Below the pieces are notes generated by a model, which saw nothing but the letters and a program-made list of their open reading frames with translations, was not told the DNA's origin and searched no databases. From Bosea sp. 29B (GTDB lineage Bacteria; Pseudomonadota; Alphaproteobacteria; Rhizobiales; Beijerinckiaceae): a DNA stretch of 64,000 nt. A program made the position numbers and the translations under genes. Shown piece by piece: positions 42,940-50,627 of this stretch. The stretch is taken from the NCBI RefSeq assembly GCF_902506165.1, contig NZ_LR733817.1, forward strand, positions 2,139,408 to 2,203,407, given 5' to 3'. Positions within the stretch are counted from its first letter, which is position 1, and the number at the start of each line of letters is the position of its first letter.

Positions 42940-44733
42940 ATGGCTACGATCGAACAGGAAGGGGCCCGTACTGGCGGGCCGCGGCCGGGGCTGACGCTGC
43001 GTCGTCGCGCCGCCCTGTTCGGTCGCCGCATGCTGCGCGCCGTCTCGGGGCGGGCCGCGTCCAGCCTGACCCGGCGCATCGTCGTCCTCAATCTGGCCGG
43101 ACTCGTCGCGCTGCTCGTCGGCTTCCTCTACCTCAACCAGTTCCGCGAGGGCCTGATCGAGGCGCGGGTGCAGAGCCTCCTGACCCAGGGCGAGATCATT
43201 GCCGGCGCCATCGCCGCCTCCGCCACGGTCGAGACCGACACGATCGCGATCGATCCCGACAAGCTCCTGCAGATGCAGGCCGGCGAGAGCGGCGCCATCG
43301 CCGAGGACCCGCTCGATTTCTCGATCAATCCGGAAAAGGTCGCTCCGCTGCTGCGCCGGCTGGTGACGCCGACCAAGACGCGCGCCCGCATCTACGACAA
43401 GGACGGGATGCTGACGCTGGACTCGCGCAATCTCTATTCGCGCGGCGACATCCTGCGGCTCGACCTGCCGCGCATCGGCGAGAGCGACGAGCCGCCCTTG
43501 CTCGAACGGACCTGGAACCTGCTGCGCAACCGACTCGGCCGCGCCGACGTGCCGGCCTATGACGATTTCGCCAATGCCAACGGCAGGTCCTACACCGAGG
43601 TCGCACGGGCGCTGGCCGGCTCGCCGGCGAGCGTGGTGCGCGTCAACACCCGCGGCGAGACCATCGTTTCGGTGGCGGTGCCGGTGCAGCGCTTCCGGGC
43701 CGTGCGCGGCGCGCTGCTGCTGTCGACCCAAGGCGGCGACATCGACGCCGTCATCGCCTCCGAGCGCTACGCCATCTTCCAGGTCTTCGCGGTTGCGGCC
43801 GGCGTGATGATCATCCTCTCGGTGCTGCTCGCCGGCACCATCGCCGAGCCGATCCGCAAGCTCGCCGACGCCGCTCAGCGGGTCCGCCGCGGCGTCAAGT
43901 CGCGCGAGGAGATCCCGGACTTCTCCAGCCGCCATGACGAGATCGGCCATCTCTCCGGTTCGTTCCGCGAGATGACCCAGGCGCTCTACAATCGCATGGA
44001 GGCGATCGAGCGCTTCGCCGCCGACGTCGCCCATGAACTGAAGAACCCGCTGACCTCGCTGCGCAGCGCCGTCGAGACCTTGCCGCTGGCGAAGAACGAG
44101 GATTCCCGCAGCCGCCTGCTCGCGGTGATTCGCCATGACGTGAAGCGGCTTGATCGGCTGATCACCGATATCTCCGATGCTTCGCGCCTCGATGCCGAGC
44201 TCGCCCGCGACGATGCGGCTCCACTCGACGTCGCCCAATTGATCGAGGCGGTCGTCTCGGTCCAGAATCAGATTCGCCGCGAGGGCCAGCCGGTCGTCGA
44301 GCTTGCGGTTGATCGGCGCGGCCAGCGCCCCGGTGCCGATCCCTTCCGCGTGCTCGGCCATGATTCCCGCCTCGGCCAGGTTTTCGTCAACCTGATCGAG
44401 AATGCCCGCTCCTTCTCGCCGGCCGACAAGCCGGTCAGGGTCAAGCTCTCGCGCGTCGCCGGCGACGTGCTGATCACCATCGAGGATGACGGCCCCGGCA
44501 TTCCGCCGCATGCGTTGGAGCGGATCTTCGAGCGCTTCTACACCGACCGGCCCGAAAGCGGCTTCGGCCAGAATTCCGGCCTCGGCCTGTCGATCTCGCG
44601 CCAGATCGTCGAAGCCCATCGCGGCACGGTCCGGGCCGAGAACCGCTACGCCTCCGAGCAGTCGGAAGGCGGGGACAAGCGGCTCGGCGCCCGCTTCATC
44701 GTGCGGCTGCCGGCAGCGGCGCAGCCGGCATGA
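42940..44733 (+). CDS. chvG: Sensor histidine kinase ChvG (ExoS)
   Basis: A 597-aa inner-membrane kinase. An Arg-rich cytoplasmic N-terminus leads into TM1 (IVVLNLAGLVALLVGFLYL), a ~200-aa periplasmic sensor region in which the repressor ExoR binds in rhizobia, and TM2 (FQVFAVAAGVMIILSVLLAGTI). HAMP, a HisKA domain with His365 in ADVAHELKNPLTSLRSAVETLP, and HATPase boxes NLIENARSF, DDGPGIP and GLGLSISRQIVEAH follow. It pairs with ChvI 63 bp upstream and overlaps hprK by ATGA (44730-44733), tying envelope sensing to the PTS genes. Confidence 0.97.
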   Translation: MATIEQEGARTGGPRPGLTLRRRAALFGRRMLRAVSGRAASSLTRRIVVLNLAGLVALLVGFLYLNQFREGLIEARVQSLLTQGEIIAGAIAASATVETDTIAIDPDKLLQMQAGESGAIAEDPLDFSINPEKVAPLLRRLVTPTKTRARIYDKDGMLTLDSRNLYSRGDILRLDLPRIGESDEPPLLERTWNLLRNRLGRADVPAYDDFANANGRSYTEVARALAGSPASVVRVNTRGETIVSVAVPVQRFRAVRGALLLSTQGGDIDAVIASERYAIFQVFAVAAGVMIILSVLLAGTIAEPIRKLADAAQRVRRGVKSREEIPDFSSRHDEIGHLSGSFREMTQALYNRMEAIERFAADVAHELKNPLTSLRSAVETLPLAKNEDSRSRLLAVIRHDVKRLDRLITDISDASRLDAELARDDAAPLDVAQLIEAVVSVQNQIRREGQPVVELAVDRRGQRPGADPFRVLGHDSRLGQVFVNLIENARSFSPADKPVRVKLSRVAGDVLITIEDDGPGIPPHALERIFERFYTDRPESGFGQNSGLGLSISRQIVEAHRGTVRAENRYASEQSEGGDKRLGARFIVRLPAAAQPA

Positions 44734-45182
44734 GCGCTACGCCCCCGCTTCGCCTGCATGCCAGCGCCGTCGTCATCGGCGAAGCCGGCATCCTGATCCG
44801 CGGCCCCTCCGGGGCCGGCAAATCCAGCCTGGCGCTGGCGCTAATTGGGCTGGCGCAGTCGCAAGGCCGCTTCGCCAGGCTGATCGCCGACGATCGCACT
44901 GAAATTGCCGTCAAGGCCGGCCGCCTCCTCGCTGCGCCGGTGCCGCCGATCGAGGGGCTGGTCGAGCGCCGCGGCCTCGGCCTGACGCCGGAGCCGCATC
45001 TAGCCGTCGCGGTGCTCCGGCTGGTGATCGATTGCGGCACCGAGCCCGAGCGCATGCCGGAACCGGAGGCGCTGGTCGAGACCATCGCCGGCATCACCTT
45101 GCCGCGGCTGTCCGTGCTGCCGAGGGCCGGCGACGAACGTCTGATCCTGACGGCGCTTGCGCTCTTCGCCGGCTCTGATTGA
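44730..45182 (+). CDS. hprK: HPr kinase/phosphorylase, short alphaproteobacterial form
   Basis: A 150-aa protein equal to the C-terminal catalytic domain of Gram-positive HprK (which is ~310 aa). The P-loop is LIRGPSGAGKSSLALALIG, with LIADDRTEI (catalytic Asp) and VERRGLGLTPEP following. It phosphorylates HPr at Ser (Ser74 of the gene at 45686). The truncated form without the N-terminal domain is normal for alphaproteobacteria, where it takes part in regulation and not in sugar uptake. The start overlaps the chvG stop. Confidence 0.94.
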   Translation: MSATPPLRLHASAVVIGEAGILIRGPSGAGKSSLALALIGLAQSQGRFARLIADDRTEIAVKAGRLLAAPVPPIEGLVERRGLGLTPEPHLAVAVLRLVIDCGTEPERMPEPEALVETIAGITLPRLSVLPRAGDERLILTALALFAGSD

Positions 45183-45287
45183 ATTGTCTTGGACGAGTTC
45201 GAGACAAGCGCCTTGCCTATCTTTCGCACCTGCCGCATAAACCGCGACCTTGTCCGGGCGCCGATGGGCGCTCTTCGGTGGGACTGA

Positions 45288-45689
45288 ATGATCGGACTCG
45301 TGCTTGTTACGCATGGGCACCTGGCGACGGAATTCCGCGCCGCGCTCGAACATGTCGTTGGCCCGCAAGCCAACCTGGCAACCATCGCCATCGCGCCCGA
45401 TGACGATATGGAAGGCCGTCGGCGCGACATCATCGCGGCGGTGGAGCAGGTCGAGACCGGCAAGGGCGTCATCGTCCTCACCGACATGTTCGGCGGCACG
45501 CCCTCCAATCTCGCCATCTCCGTGATGGAGCCGGGCCGGATCGATGTCGTTGCCGGCATCAACCTGCCGATGCTGATCAAGCTCGCCAGCGTGCGCGAGG
45601 AGAAGACCCTCGACGAGGCCGTCAGCAGCGCGCAGGATGCGGGCCGGAAATACATCACGGTGGCCAGCCGCGTGCTCGCGGGCAAATGA
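45288..45689 (+). CDS. PTS EIIA component, mannose family
   Basis: A 133-aa EIIA-Man-type protein. The phosphorylated His is expected to be His9 in MIGLVLVTHGHLATEF; GKGVIVLTDMFGGTPSNLAISVM and INLPMLIKLAS are the conserved subunit-contact and substrate loops. With HPr and EI-Ntr it forms the incomplete alphaproteobacterial PTS, which has no sugar permease partner and signals nitrogen/carbon status. It starts 105 bp after hprK and overlaps the HPr gene by ATGA (45686-45689). Confidence 0.94.
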   Translation: MIGLVLVTHGHLATEFRAALEHVVGPQANLATIAIAPDDDMEGRRRDIIAAVEQVETGKGVIVLTDMFGGTPSNLAISVMEPGRIDVVAGINLPMLIKLASVREEKTLDEAVSSAQDAGRKYITVASRVLAGK

Positions 45690-46039
45690 GGTTCGGCGTG
45701 CAAGGCATGCGCGAAGACGAGATCCGCGACGAAGATTGCGATTGCACCGAGGTCGAGATTCCGGCCGGCGCCGTTTATGGCGAGTTCCAGATCGTCAACA
45801 AGAAGGGCCTGCACGCCCGCGCCACCGCGAAATTCGTGCAATGCGCCGGTCAGTTCGACGCTGACATCACCGTCTCCCGCTGCGGCGAGACGGTCGGCGC
45901 CACTTCGATCATGGGTATCCTGACGCTGGGCGCCGGCATCGGCTCGACCATCACCGTGGTCGCCAAGGGCGCCGACGCCAAGGACGCACTGCAGGCGCTG
46001 GGCGCGCTCGTCGCCGACAGGTTCGGCGAGGGCGAGTAG
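45686..46039 (+). CDS. Phosphocarrier protein HPr
   Basis: A 117-aa HPr with His43 (KKGLHARATAKFV) as the EI/EIIA phosphorylation site and Ser74 (GATSIMGILTLGAG) as the HprK site, 31 residues apart as in classic HPr. An N-terminal extension of ~30 residues (MRFGVQGMREDEIRDEDCDCTEVEIPAG), acidic and with two Cys, precedes the normal ~85-aa domain; a start at Met8 is possible. It ends the chvG-hprK-EIIA-HPr run, followed at 12 bp by a small membrane ORF. Confidence 0.93.
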   Translation: MRFGVQGMREDEIRDEDCDCTEVEIPAGAVYGEFQIVNKKGLHARATAKFVQCAGQFDADITVSRCGETVGATSIMGILTLGAGIGSTITVVAKGADAKDALQALGALVADRFGEGE

Positions 46040-46050
46040 GCGGCCCTGCC

Positions 46051-46191
46051 ATGTGGGCGACGATCTCCGCGCTGCTCGCCTCCGTGGATCTCGTCGTGAC
46101 GCTCGCAGCCCTGGTCGGCTTTGTCCTGATGTTTCTGACCGGCCACCTCTCGATCCGCAGGGGTCGGGAGAAGGGCTGGTGGCTGTGGTGA
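46051..46191 (+). CDS. Small single-helix membrane protein (46 aa)
   Basis: A short ORF, ATG 46051 to TGA 46191, begins 12 bp after the HPr stop on the same strand. It encodes MWATISALLASVDLVVTLAA followed by LVGFVLMFLTGHLSIRRG and REKGWWLW. The product would have one hydrophobic helix of about 25 residues, a basic post-helix segment (positive-inside) and a Trp-rich end. AGGCGG lies about eight bases before the ATG. No homologue is known to me. It could also be chance, but codon third positions are GC-rich like those of the neighbouring genes. Confidence 0.45.
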   Translation: MWATISALLASVDLVVTLAALVGFVLMFLTGHLSIRRGREKGWWLW

Positions 46192-46210
46192 AGGCTACCG
46201 TTCCGCGATG

Positions 46211-46232
46211 GATATAAAGACATCTTTATATC
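46211..46232. promoter_or_regulatory. 22-bp palindromic operator upstream of ahcY (SahR-type candidate)
   Basis: GATATAAAGA (46211-46220), CA, TCTTTATATC (46223-46232): a perfect 10-bp inverted repeat with a 2-base spacer in an AT-rich island, 74 bp before the ahcY GTG. The ATAAAGA/TCTTTAT palindrome is, as I recall, the type of site assigned to SahR, the ArsR-family regulator that responds to S-adenosylhomocysteine in Proteobacteria. The site itself is plainly visible; the regulator name is an inference. Confidence 0.7.
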
Positions 46233-46305
46233 TTTGATTGCCTTCTCGCAGGCACCCTGCTAGAGAGCCGCCGTCATTCAAAGAACGATCGATTGGAGCC
46301 TCCCC

Positions 46306-47706
46306 GTGTCGAAGCAGGATTACGTCGTCAAGGACATCAGCCTCGCGGATTACGGCCGCAAGGAAATCAACATGGCCCAGGACGAGATGCCGGGCCTGAT
46401 GGCGATCCGCGCCGAGCACAAGGGCAAGGCCCCGCTCAAGGGCGCCCGCATCGCCGGCTGCCTGCACATGACCATCCAGACCGCCGTGCTGATCGAGACT
46501 CTCAAGGATCTCGGCGCGGACGTGCGCTGGTCCTCCTGCAACATCTTTTCGACCCAGGACCACGCTGCGGCCGCGATCGCCGCCACCGGCACCCCGGTCT
46601 TCGCCATCAAGGGCGAGACGCTGGAGGAGTACTGGGAGTACGTGCTGCGCACCGCGACCTGGGGCGACGGCGGCACCCCTAACATGATCCTCGACGATGG
46701 CGGCGACCTGACCATGCTGATCATCCTCGGCGCCGAGGCCGAGGCCGGCAACGCCGCCTTCCTCGACAAGCCGGGCAATGAGGAAGAGACGATCTTCTTC
46801 GCGCTGATCAAGCGCGAGCTGAAGGCCAATCCGGGCTGGTTCACCAAGACCCGCGCCGCGATCAAGGGCGTCTCCGAGGAGACGACCACCGGCGTGCACC
46901 GCCTCTATGAACTCGCCAAGGCGGGTCGCCTGCCCTTCCCGGCGATCAACGTCAACGACAGCGTCACCAAGTCGAAGTTCGACAACCTCTATGGCTGCCG
47001 CGAGTCGCTGGTCGACGCCATCCGCCGCGGCACCGACGTGATGATGTCGGGCAAGGTCGCGGTCGTCGCCGGCTATGGCGACGTCGGCAAGGGCTCGGCT
47101 GCCTCGCTGCGCCAGGCCGGCTGCCGCGTGCTCGTCACCGAGATCGACCCGATCTGCGCCCTGCAGGCGGCGATGGAAGGCTATGAGGTCGTCACGATGG
47201 AAGACGCCGCGCCGCGCGCCGACATCTTCTGCACCGCGACCGGCAACCTCGACGTCATCACCGTCGACCACATGCGCGCGATGAAGCACCGCGCCATCGT
47301 CTGCAACATCGGCCACTTCGACTCGGAGATTCAGGTCGCCGGCCTGAAGAACTTCAAGTGGGACAACGTCAAGCCGCAGGTCGATGAGATCGAGTTCCCC
47401 GACGGCAAGCGCATCATCCTGCTCTCGGAAGGCCGCCTGGTGAACCTCGGCAACGCGACCGGCCACCCGTCCTTCGTGATGTCCTGCTCGTTCTCGAACC
47501 AGACGCTTGCCCAGATCGAGCTCTGGAACCACCACAGCAAGTACGAGAACAAGGTCTACACCCTGCCCAAGCACCTCGACGAGAAGGTCGCGGCGCTGCA
47601 CCTCGCCAAGGTCGGCGCCAAGCTGACCAAGCTCAACGATGCCCAGGCGAAGTATATCGGCGTCGCGCAGGCCGGCCCGTTCAAGCCTGAGCTCTATCGC
47701 TACTGA
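46306..47706 (+). CDS. ahcY: Adenosylhomocysteinase
   Basis: A 466-aa NAD-dependent enzyme that splits S-adenosylhomocysteine to adenosine and homocysteine and so keeps methyltransferases active. The NAD-binding loop is [20 protein letters not shown], and catalytic segments [36 protein letters not shown] and [10 protein letters not shown] are intact. The C-terminus ends KPELYRY, as usual. The start is GTG 46306 with GGAG ten bases upstream. The 22-bp palindrome before it suggests control by the methyl-cycle regulator SahR. A strong terminator follows at 47792. Confidence 0.98.
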   Translation: MSKQDYVVKDISLADYGRKEINMAQDEMPGLMAIRAEHKGKAPLKGARIAGCLHMTIQTAVLIETLKDLGADVRWSSCNIFSTQDHAAAAIAATGTPVFAIKGETLEEYWEYVLRTATWGDGGTPNMILDDGGDLTMLIILGAEAEAGNAAFLDKPGNEEETIFFALIKRELKANPGWFTKTRAAIKGVSEETTTGVHRLYELAKAGRLPFPAINVNDSVTKSKFDNLYGCRESLVDAIRRGTDVMMSGKVAVVAGYGDVGKGSAASLRQAGCRVLVTEIDPICALQAAMEGYEVVTMEDAAPRADIFCTATGNLDVITVDHMRAMKHRAIVCNIGHFDSEIQVAGLKNFKWDNVKPQVDEIEFPDGKRIILLSEGRLVNLGNATGHPSFVMSCSFSNQTLAQIELWNHHSKYENKVYTLPKHLDEKVAALHLAKVGAKLTKLNDAQAKYIGVAQAGPFKPELYRY

Positions 47707-47712
47707 CGTCTT

Positions 47713-47736
47713 CGCCCGGCCGCTGCCGGCCGGGCG
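47713..47736 (+). terminator. GC-rich stem-loop just after ahcY
   Basis: CGCCCGGCCG (47713-47722) and CGGCCGGGCG (47727-47736) form a perfect 10-bp stem with loop CTGC, seven bases after the ahcY stop. It lacks a T-tract, so it more likely protects the mRNA 3' end or acts with the second hairpin. Confidence 0.5.
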
Positions 47737-47791
47737 GAGCGACATCGCGCCATCGGGAACCGGTTTCCCGGACCCAGCGCCCATTTTTCAG

Positions 47792-47817
47792 AAGCCCGGC
47801 CTTGCGCCGGGCTTTTT
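47792..47817 (+). terminator. Rho-independent terminator of ahcY
   Basis: AAGCCCGGC (47792-47800) pairs with GCCGGGCTT (47806-47814) around the loop CTTGC and runs into TTTTT (47813-47817). This is the clearest intrinsic terminator in the window. Confidence 0.85.
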
Positions 47818-48152
47818 CGCATTCAGGGCCAATCATTGCCTTTCATACTACTAATAGATGCACGAGTGCGGCCAGTATCAACGTGTTGATGCCCTTCTGC
47901 CTGTCTCGAACCCGGCCGTCGCCATTTGGCCTTTACCGTCGATTAAGCACTTCCTGCCGGAGTCATGCGGTGATTACAGTGGCACTGATTCGGGCTGCCG
48001 GCAGGCTTCGCATGTGGCGCCCGGTTTCGTGCAGCGGTGGCTTTGCGGGTTGCGGGTGTGGATCCCTGAAGGGGGCCATGGCCGGTTGTCGCATTGGCGG
48101 CGACCCGCCGGCTACGGCCGGAAGATTGGCCTGGAACAGGACGGATGCGAGA
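47818..48152 (+). other. Long upstream region of the divL-like gene
   Basis: This 335-bp stretch has no convincing gene, although an open frame continues through it in phase with the downstream kinase (to 47802). Contents seen: a 14-bp palindrome ATCAAC-GT-GTTGAT (47877-47890), a CtrA-box-like TTTA-N7-TTAA (47932-47946), and otherwise ordinary GC-rich sequence. The in-phase frame lacks family-like sequence and starts inside the terminator, so I treat it as untranslated. Confidence 0.5.
47932..47946 (+). promoter_or_regulatory. CtrA-box-like site upstream of the divL-like gene
   Basis: TTTA (47932-47935), seven bases, TTAA (47943-47946): one mismatch from the CtrA consensus TTAA-N7-TTAA. It lies about 210 bp upstream of the kinase start. 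DivL acts in the CtrA phosphorelay, which makes feedback conceivable, but the motif is short and may occur by chance. Confidence 0.3.
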
Positions 48153-50627
48153 ATGAGACGGGCAAGGCAGGTCGGGCGGGAGATGAACGGAGTGGTCCGC
48201 CTCCTTCTGCCCGGGCTTGCCGGCGCTGCGCCGGTTCCGGCTCTCGCACAGGCCGAGGCGCTGCTGCCCCTGCGGGCGGACTGGTTGAGCACTGGCGGTC
48301 TTTCCCTGATTTTCGTCGGCCTCGTCGTCTTCGCCACCACCACCTCGATCCTCTATGTCCGCGAGCGCTCGCGCTGGACCCGCCGGGAAGGCGAGCTCGC
48401 CGCCGGGCTGGAAGCGGCGCGCGGCCATCAGGAGCGGCTCAGTGCCTTGCTCGCGACAGACCGGCAGGTCGTGCTGAGCTGGGACGGGCCGAAAGCGAGC
48501 CCTATGGTCGAGGGCGATAGCGGCTTCCTTGGCATCGGCGGCCCCGCCCCGGCGCTGGCATACGGAACCTGGGCGCCGCCGGCGGAGGCTAAGCGCCTCG
48601 AGCTGGCGACCGAGGCCCTCAAGGAGCGCGGCGAGGCCTTCTCCTTCACCTTCAAGGCCAAGGCGGGGCGTTTCGTCGATGCGGAAGGCCGGCCCGTCGC
48701 CGGTCGCGCCGTGATCCGCCTGCGCGAGGTCGGCGGCGAACGGGCGCGGGCGCTGGCGTTGGAGAATGAGCTCGGCAAGCTCGCCACCGACCATGCCGCG
48801 CTCACGACCTTGCTCGCCGGTGTGCCTCAGCCGGTCTGGATGCGCGCGACCGATGGCCGCTTGAGCTGGGTCAACGCAGCCTATGCCCGCGCCGTCGAGG
48901 CCGCCGACAGCCAGCAGGCGGTCACGGCGGGGCTCGACCTGTTCGATCGCAGCGAGCGCGAGGCGGCGGCCAAGGCCCGCAAGGATGGGCGTGTCTTCCA
49001 GCTGCGCGCGCCCGTCGTGATGGCCGGCCAGCGCCGCATCGTCGACGTCCTGGAGACGCCGACGCCCTCCGGCTATGCCGGCATCGCCACCGATATGAGC
49101 GAGCTCGAGGCGGTCCGCGCCGACCTGCAGCGCCAGATGGACGCGCATGTGCGCACGCTCGACCGGCTGAAGACCGGCGTCGCCGTCTTCGATGCCTCGC
49201 AGCGCCTGGTCTATCGCAACAGCGGCTATGAGGCTCTCTGGTCGCTCGATCCGGGTTTCCTCGATTCAAGCCCAGGCGACGGCGAGATCCTCGACCGCCT
49301 GCGTACCGAGCGGCGCCTGCCCGAGCTCGGCGACTACCGCACCTGGAAGGCCCAGGTCCATGCTGCCTACACCGCGACGCGCGCCAGCGAGGATTGGTGG
49401 TATCTGCCCGACGGTCGCACCGTCCACGTCGTCGCCAGCCCGAACCCGCAGGGCGGCGTGACCTACCTCTTCGACGACGAGACCGAGCGCTTCACTCTGG
49501 AATCGCGCTTCAACGCGCTCTCGCGCACCCAGCGCGAGACGCTGGACTCGCTGCGCGAAGGCGTCGCCGTGTTCGGGTCGGACGGGCGCCTCAAGCTCTC
49601 CAACCCCGCCTTCGCCCAGCTCTGGAAGCTCTCGCCGGAGCGCGCCGCTGCGGCGCCGCATATCGACGAGGTCGTGGCCTTGAGCCGGCCGCTCTTCCCG
49701 GACGATGCCGTCTGGACCGAGATCCGCAGCGCGGTCGCCGGCGTGCGCGATGCGCGCGAGGATTATCGCTGCCATATGGAGCGCCGTGACGGCACGGTGC
49801 TCGACTGCACCGCCGCGCCTTTGCCGGATGGCGCGACGTTGATCACCTTCGCCGACGTCACCGCCGGCGTGAACGTCGAGCGGGCGCTGACCGAGCGCAA
49901 CGAGGCGCTGGAGCGCGTCTCGCGGCTGCGCGAGGAGTTCGTCCACCACGTCTCCTATGAATTGCGCTCTCCGTTGACCAACATCATCGGCTTCGCGCAA
50001 TTGCTCGGCGAGGAGACGGTCGGCGCGCTCAACGACAAGCAGCGTGACTATACCGGCCACATCGTCCGCTCCTCCGGGGCGCTGCTCGCCATCATCAACG
50101 ACATCCTCGACCTCGCCTCGATCGACAATGGTGCGCTCGCGCTCGATCTCGAGGAGGTCGACGTCGCCAAGAGCATCGCCCAGGCCGCGACCGGGCTGCA
50201 GGACCGCCTCACCGACAGCAAGCTCAGGCTGCAGGTCGACATCGCCCCGCAGACCGGCCCGTTGCGCGCCGATCCCAAGCGCCTGCGCCAGATCCTGTTC
50301 AACCTGCTGTCCAACGCGATTGGCTTCTCGCAGCCCGGCCAGACGATCCGCGTCAGCGCCGGCCGCTTCGGCGGCGAGATCCGCATCACCGTCGCCGACG
50401 AGGGCCGCGGCATCCCCGACGAGGTCAAGGAAAAGGTGTTCGACCGCTTCGAGAGCCATTCGCTGGGGTCGCGCCATCGCGGCGTCGGGCTCGGCCTGTC
50501 GATGGTCCGTTCGATCGTCGAACTGCATGGCGGGCGCGTCGAGCTCGATTCGGCCCTGGGCCAGGGCACGCGCGTCACCGCCGTCTTTCCGCCTGAAGGC
50601 ATGCGCATCTCGGACGCCGCTGAATGA
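48153..50627 (+). CDS. divL: DivL-type PAS-domain kinase with Tyr at the phospho-acceptor position
   Basis: An 824-aa protein. The N-terminus has a signal-like helix (MNGVVRLLLPGLAGAAPVPALAQA) and then a membrane helix (LSLIFVGLVVFATTTSILYV). A long coiled/PAS region (~residues 190-570, with PAS-like LLAGVPQPVWMRATDGRLSWVN, LKTGVAVFDASQRLVYRNSGYE, LREGVAVFGSDGRLKLSNPAF) follows. The dimerisation domain reads HHVSYELRSPLTNIIGF, where canonical H is replaced by Tyr602, the hallmark of DivL. The HATPase domain is intact (NLLSNAIGF, DEGRGIP, GVGLGLSMVRSIVELH). DivL senses DivK and steers CckA/CtrA in the cell cycle. Start: ATG 48153; ATG 48183 is the alternative. The stop overlaps the tsaE start (ATGA). 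Confidence 0.92.
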   Translation: MRRARQVGREMNGVVRLLLPGLAGAAPVPALAQAEALLPLRADWLSTGGLSLIFVGLVVFATTTSILYVRERSRWTRREGELAAGLEAARGHQERLSALLATDRQVVLSWDGPKASPMVEGDSGFLGIGGPAPALAYGTWAPPAEAKRLELATEALKERGEAFSFTFKAKAGRFVDAEGRPVAGRAVIRLREVGGERARALALENELGKLATDHAALTTLLAGVPQPVWMRATDGRLSWVNAAYARAVEAADSQQAVTAGLDLFDRSEREAAAKARKDGRVFQLRAPVVMAGQRRIVDVLETPTPSGYAGIATDMSELEAVRADLQRQMDAHVRTLDRLKTGVAVFDASQRLVYRNSGYEALWSLDPGFLDSSPGDGEILDRLRTERRLPELGDYRTWKAQVHAAYTATRASEDWWYLPDGRTVHVVASPNPQGGVTYLFDDETERFTLESRFNALSRTQRETLDSLREGVAVFGSDGRLKLSNPAFAQLWKLSPERAAAAPHIDEVVALSRPLFPDDAVWTEIRSAVAGVRDAREDYRCHMERRDGTVLDCTAAPLPDGATLITFADVTAGVNVERALTERNEALERVSRLREEFVHHVSYELRSPLTNIIGFAQLLGEETVGALNDKQRDYTGHIVRSSGALLAIINDILDLASIDNGALALDLEEVDVAKSIAQAATGLQDRLTDSKLRLQVDIAPQTGPLRADPKRLRQILFNLLSNAIGFSQPGQTIRVSAGRFGGEIRITVADEGRGIPDEVKEKVFDRFESHSLGSRHRGVGLGLSMVRSIVELHGGRVELDSALGQGTRVTAVFPPEGMRISDAAE

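Noticed and set aside
41278..44619. 1113-codon open frame on the minus strand
   Set aside because: Beyond the HugZ-like gene (start 42027) it is the antisense of chvI and chvG; the sequence has no domain pattern and low-complexity composition, as expected for a shadow frame in high-GC DNA.
47754..47770. GGGAACCGGTTTCCC near the ahcY terminator as another repeat copy
   Set aside because: It shares only the GGAACCGG core with the CTAG repeats and lacks their hairpin arms.
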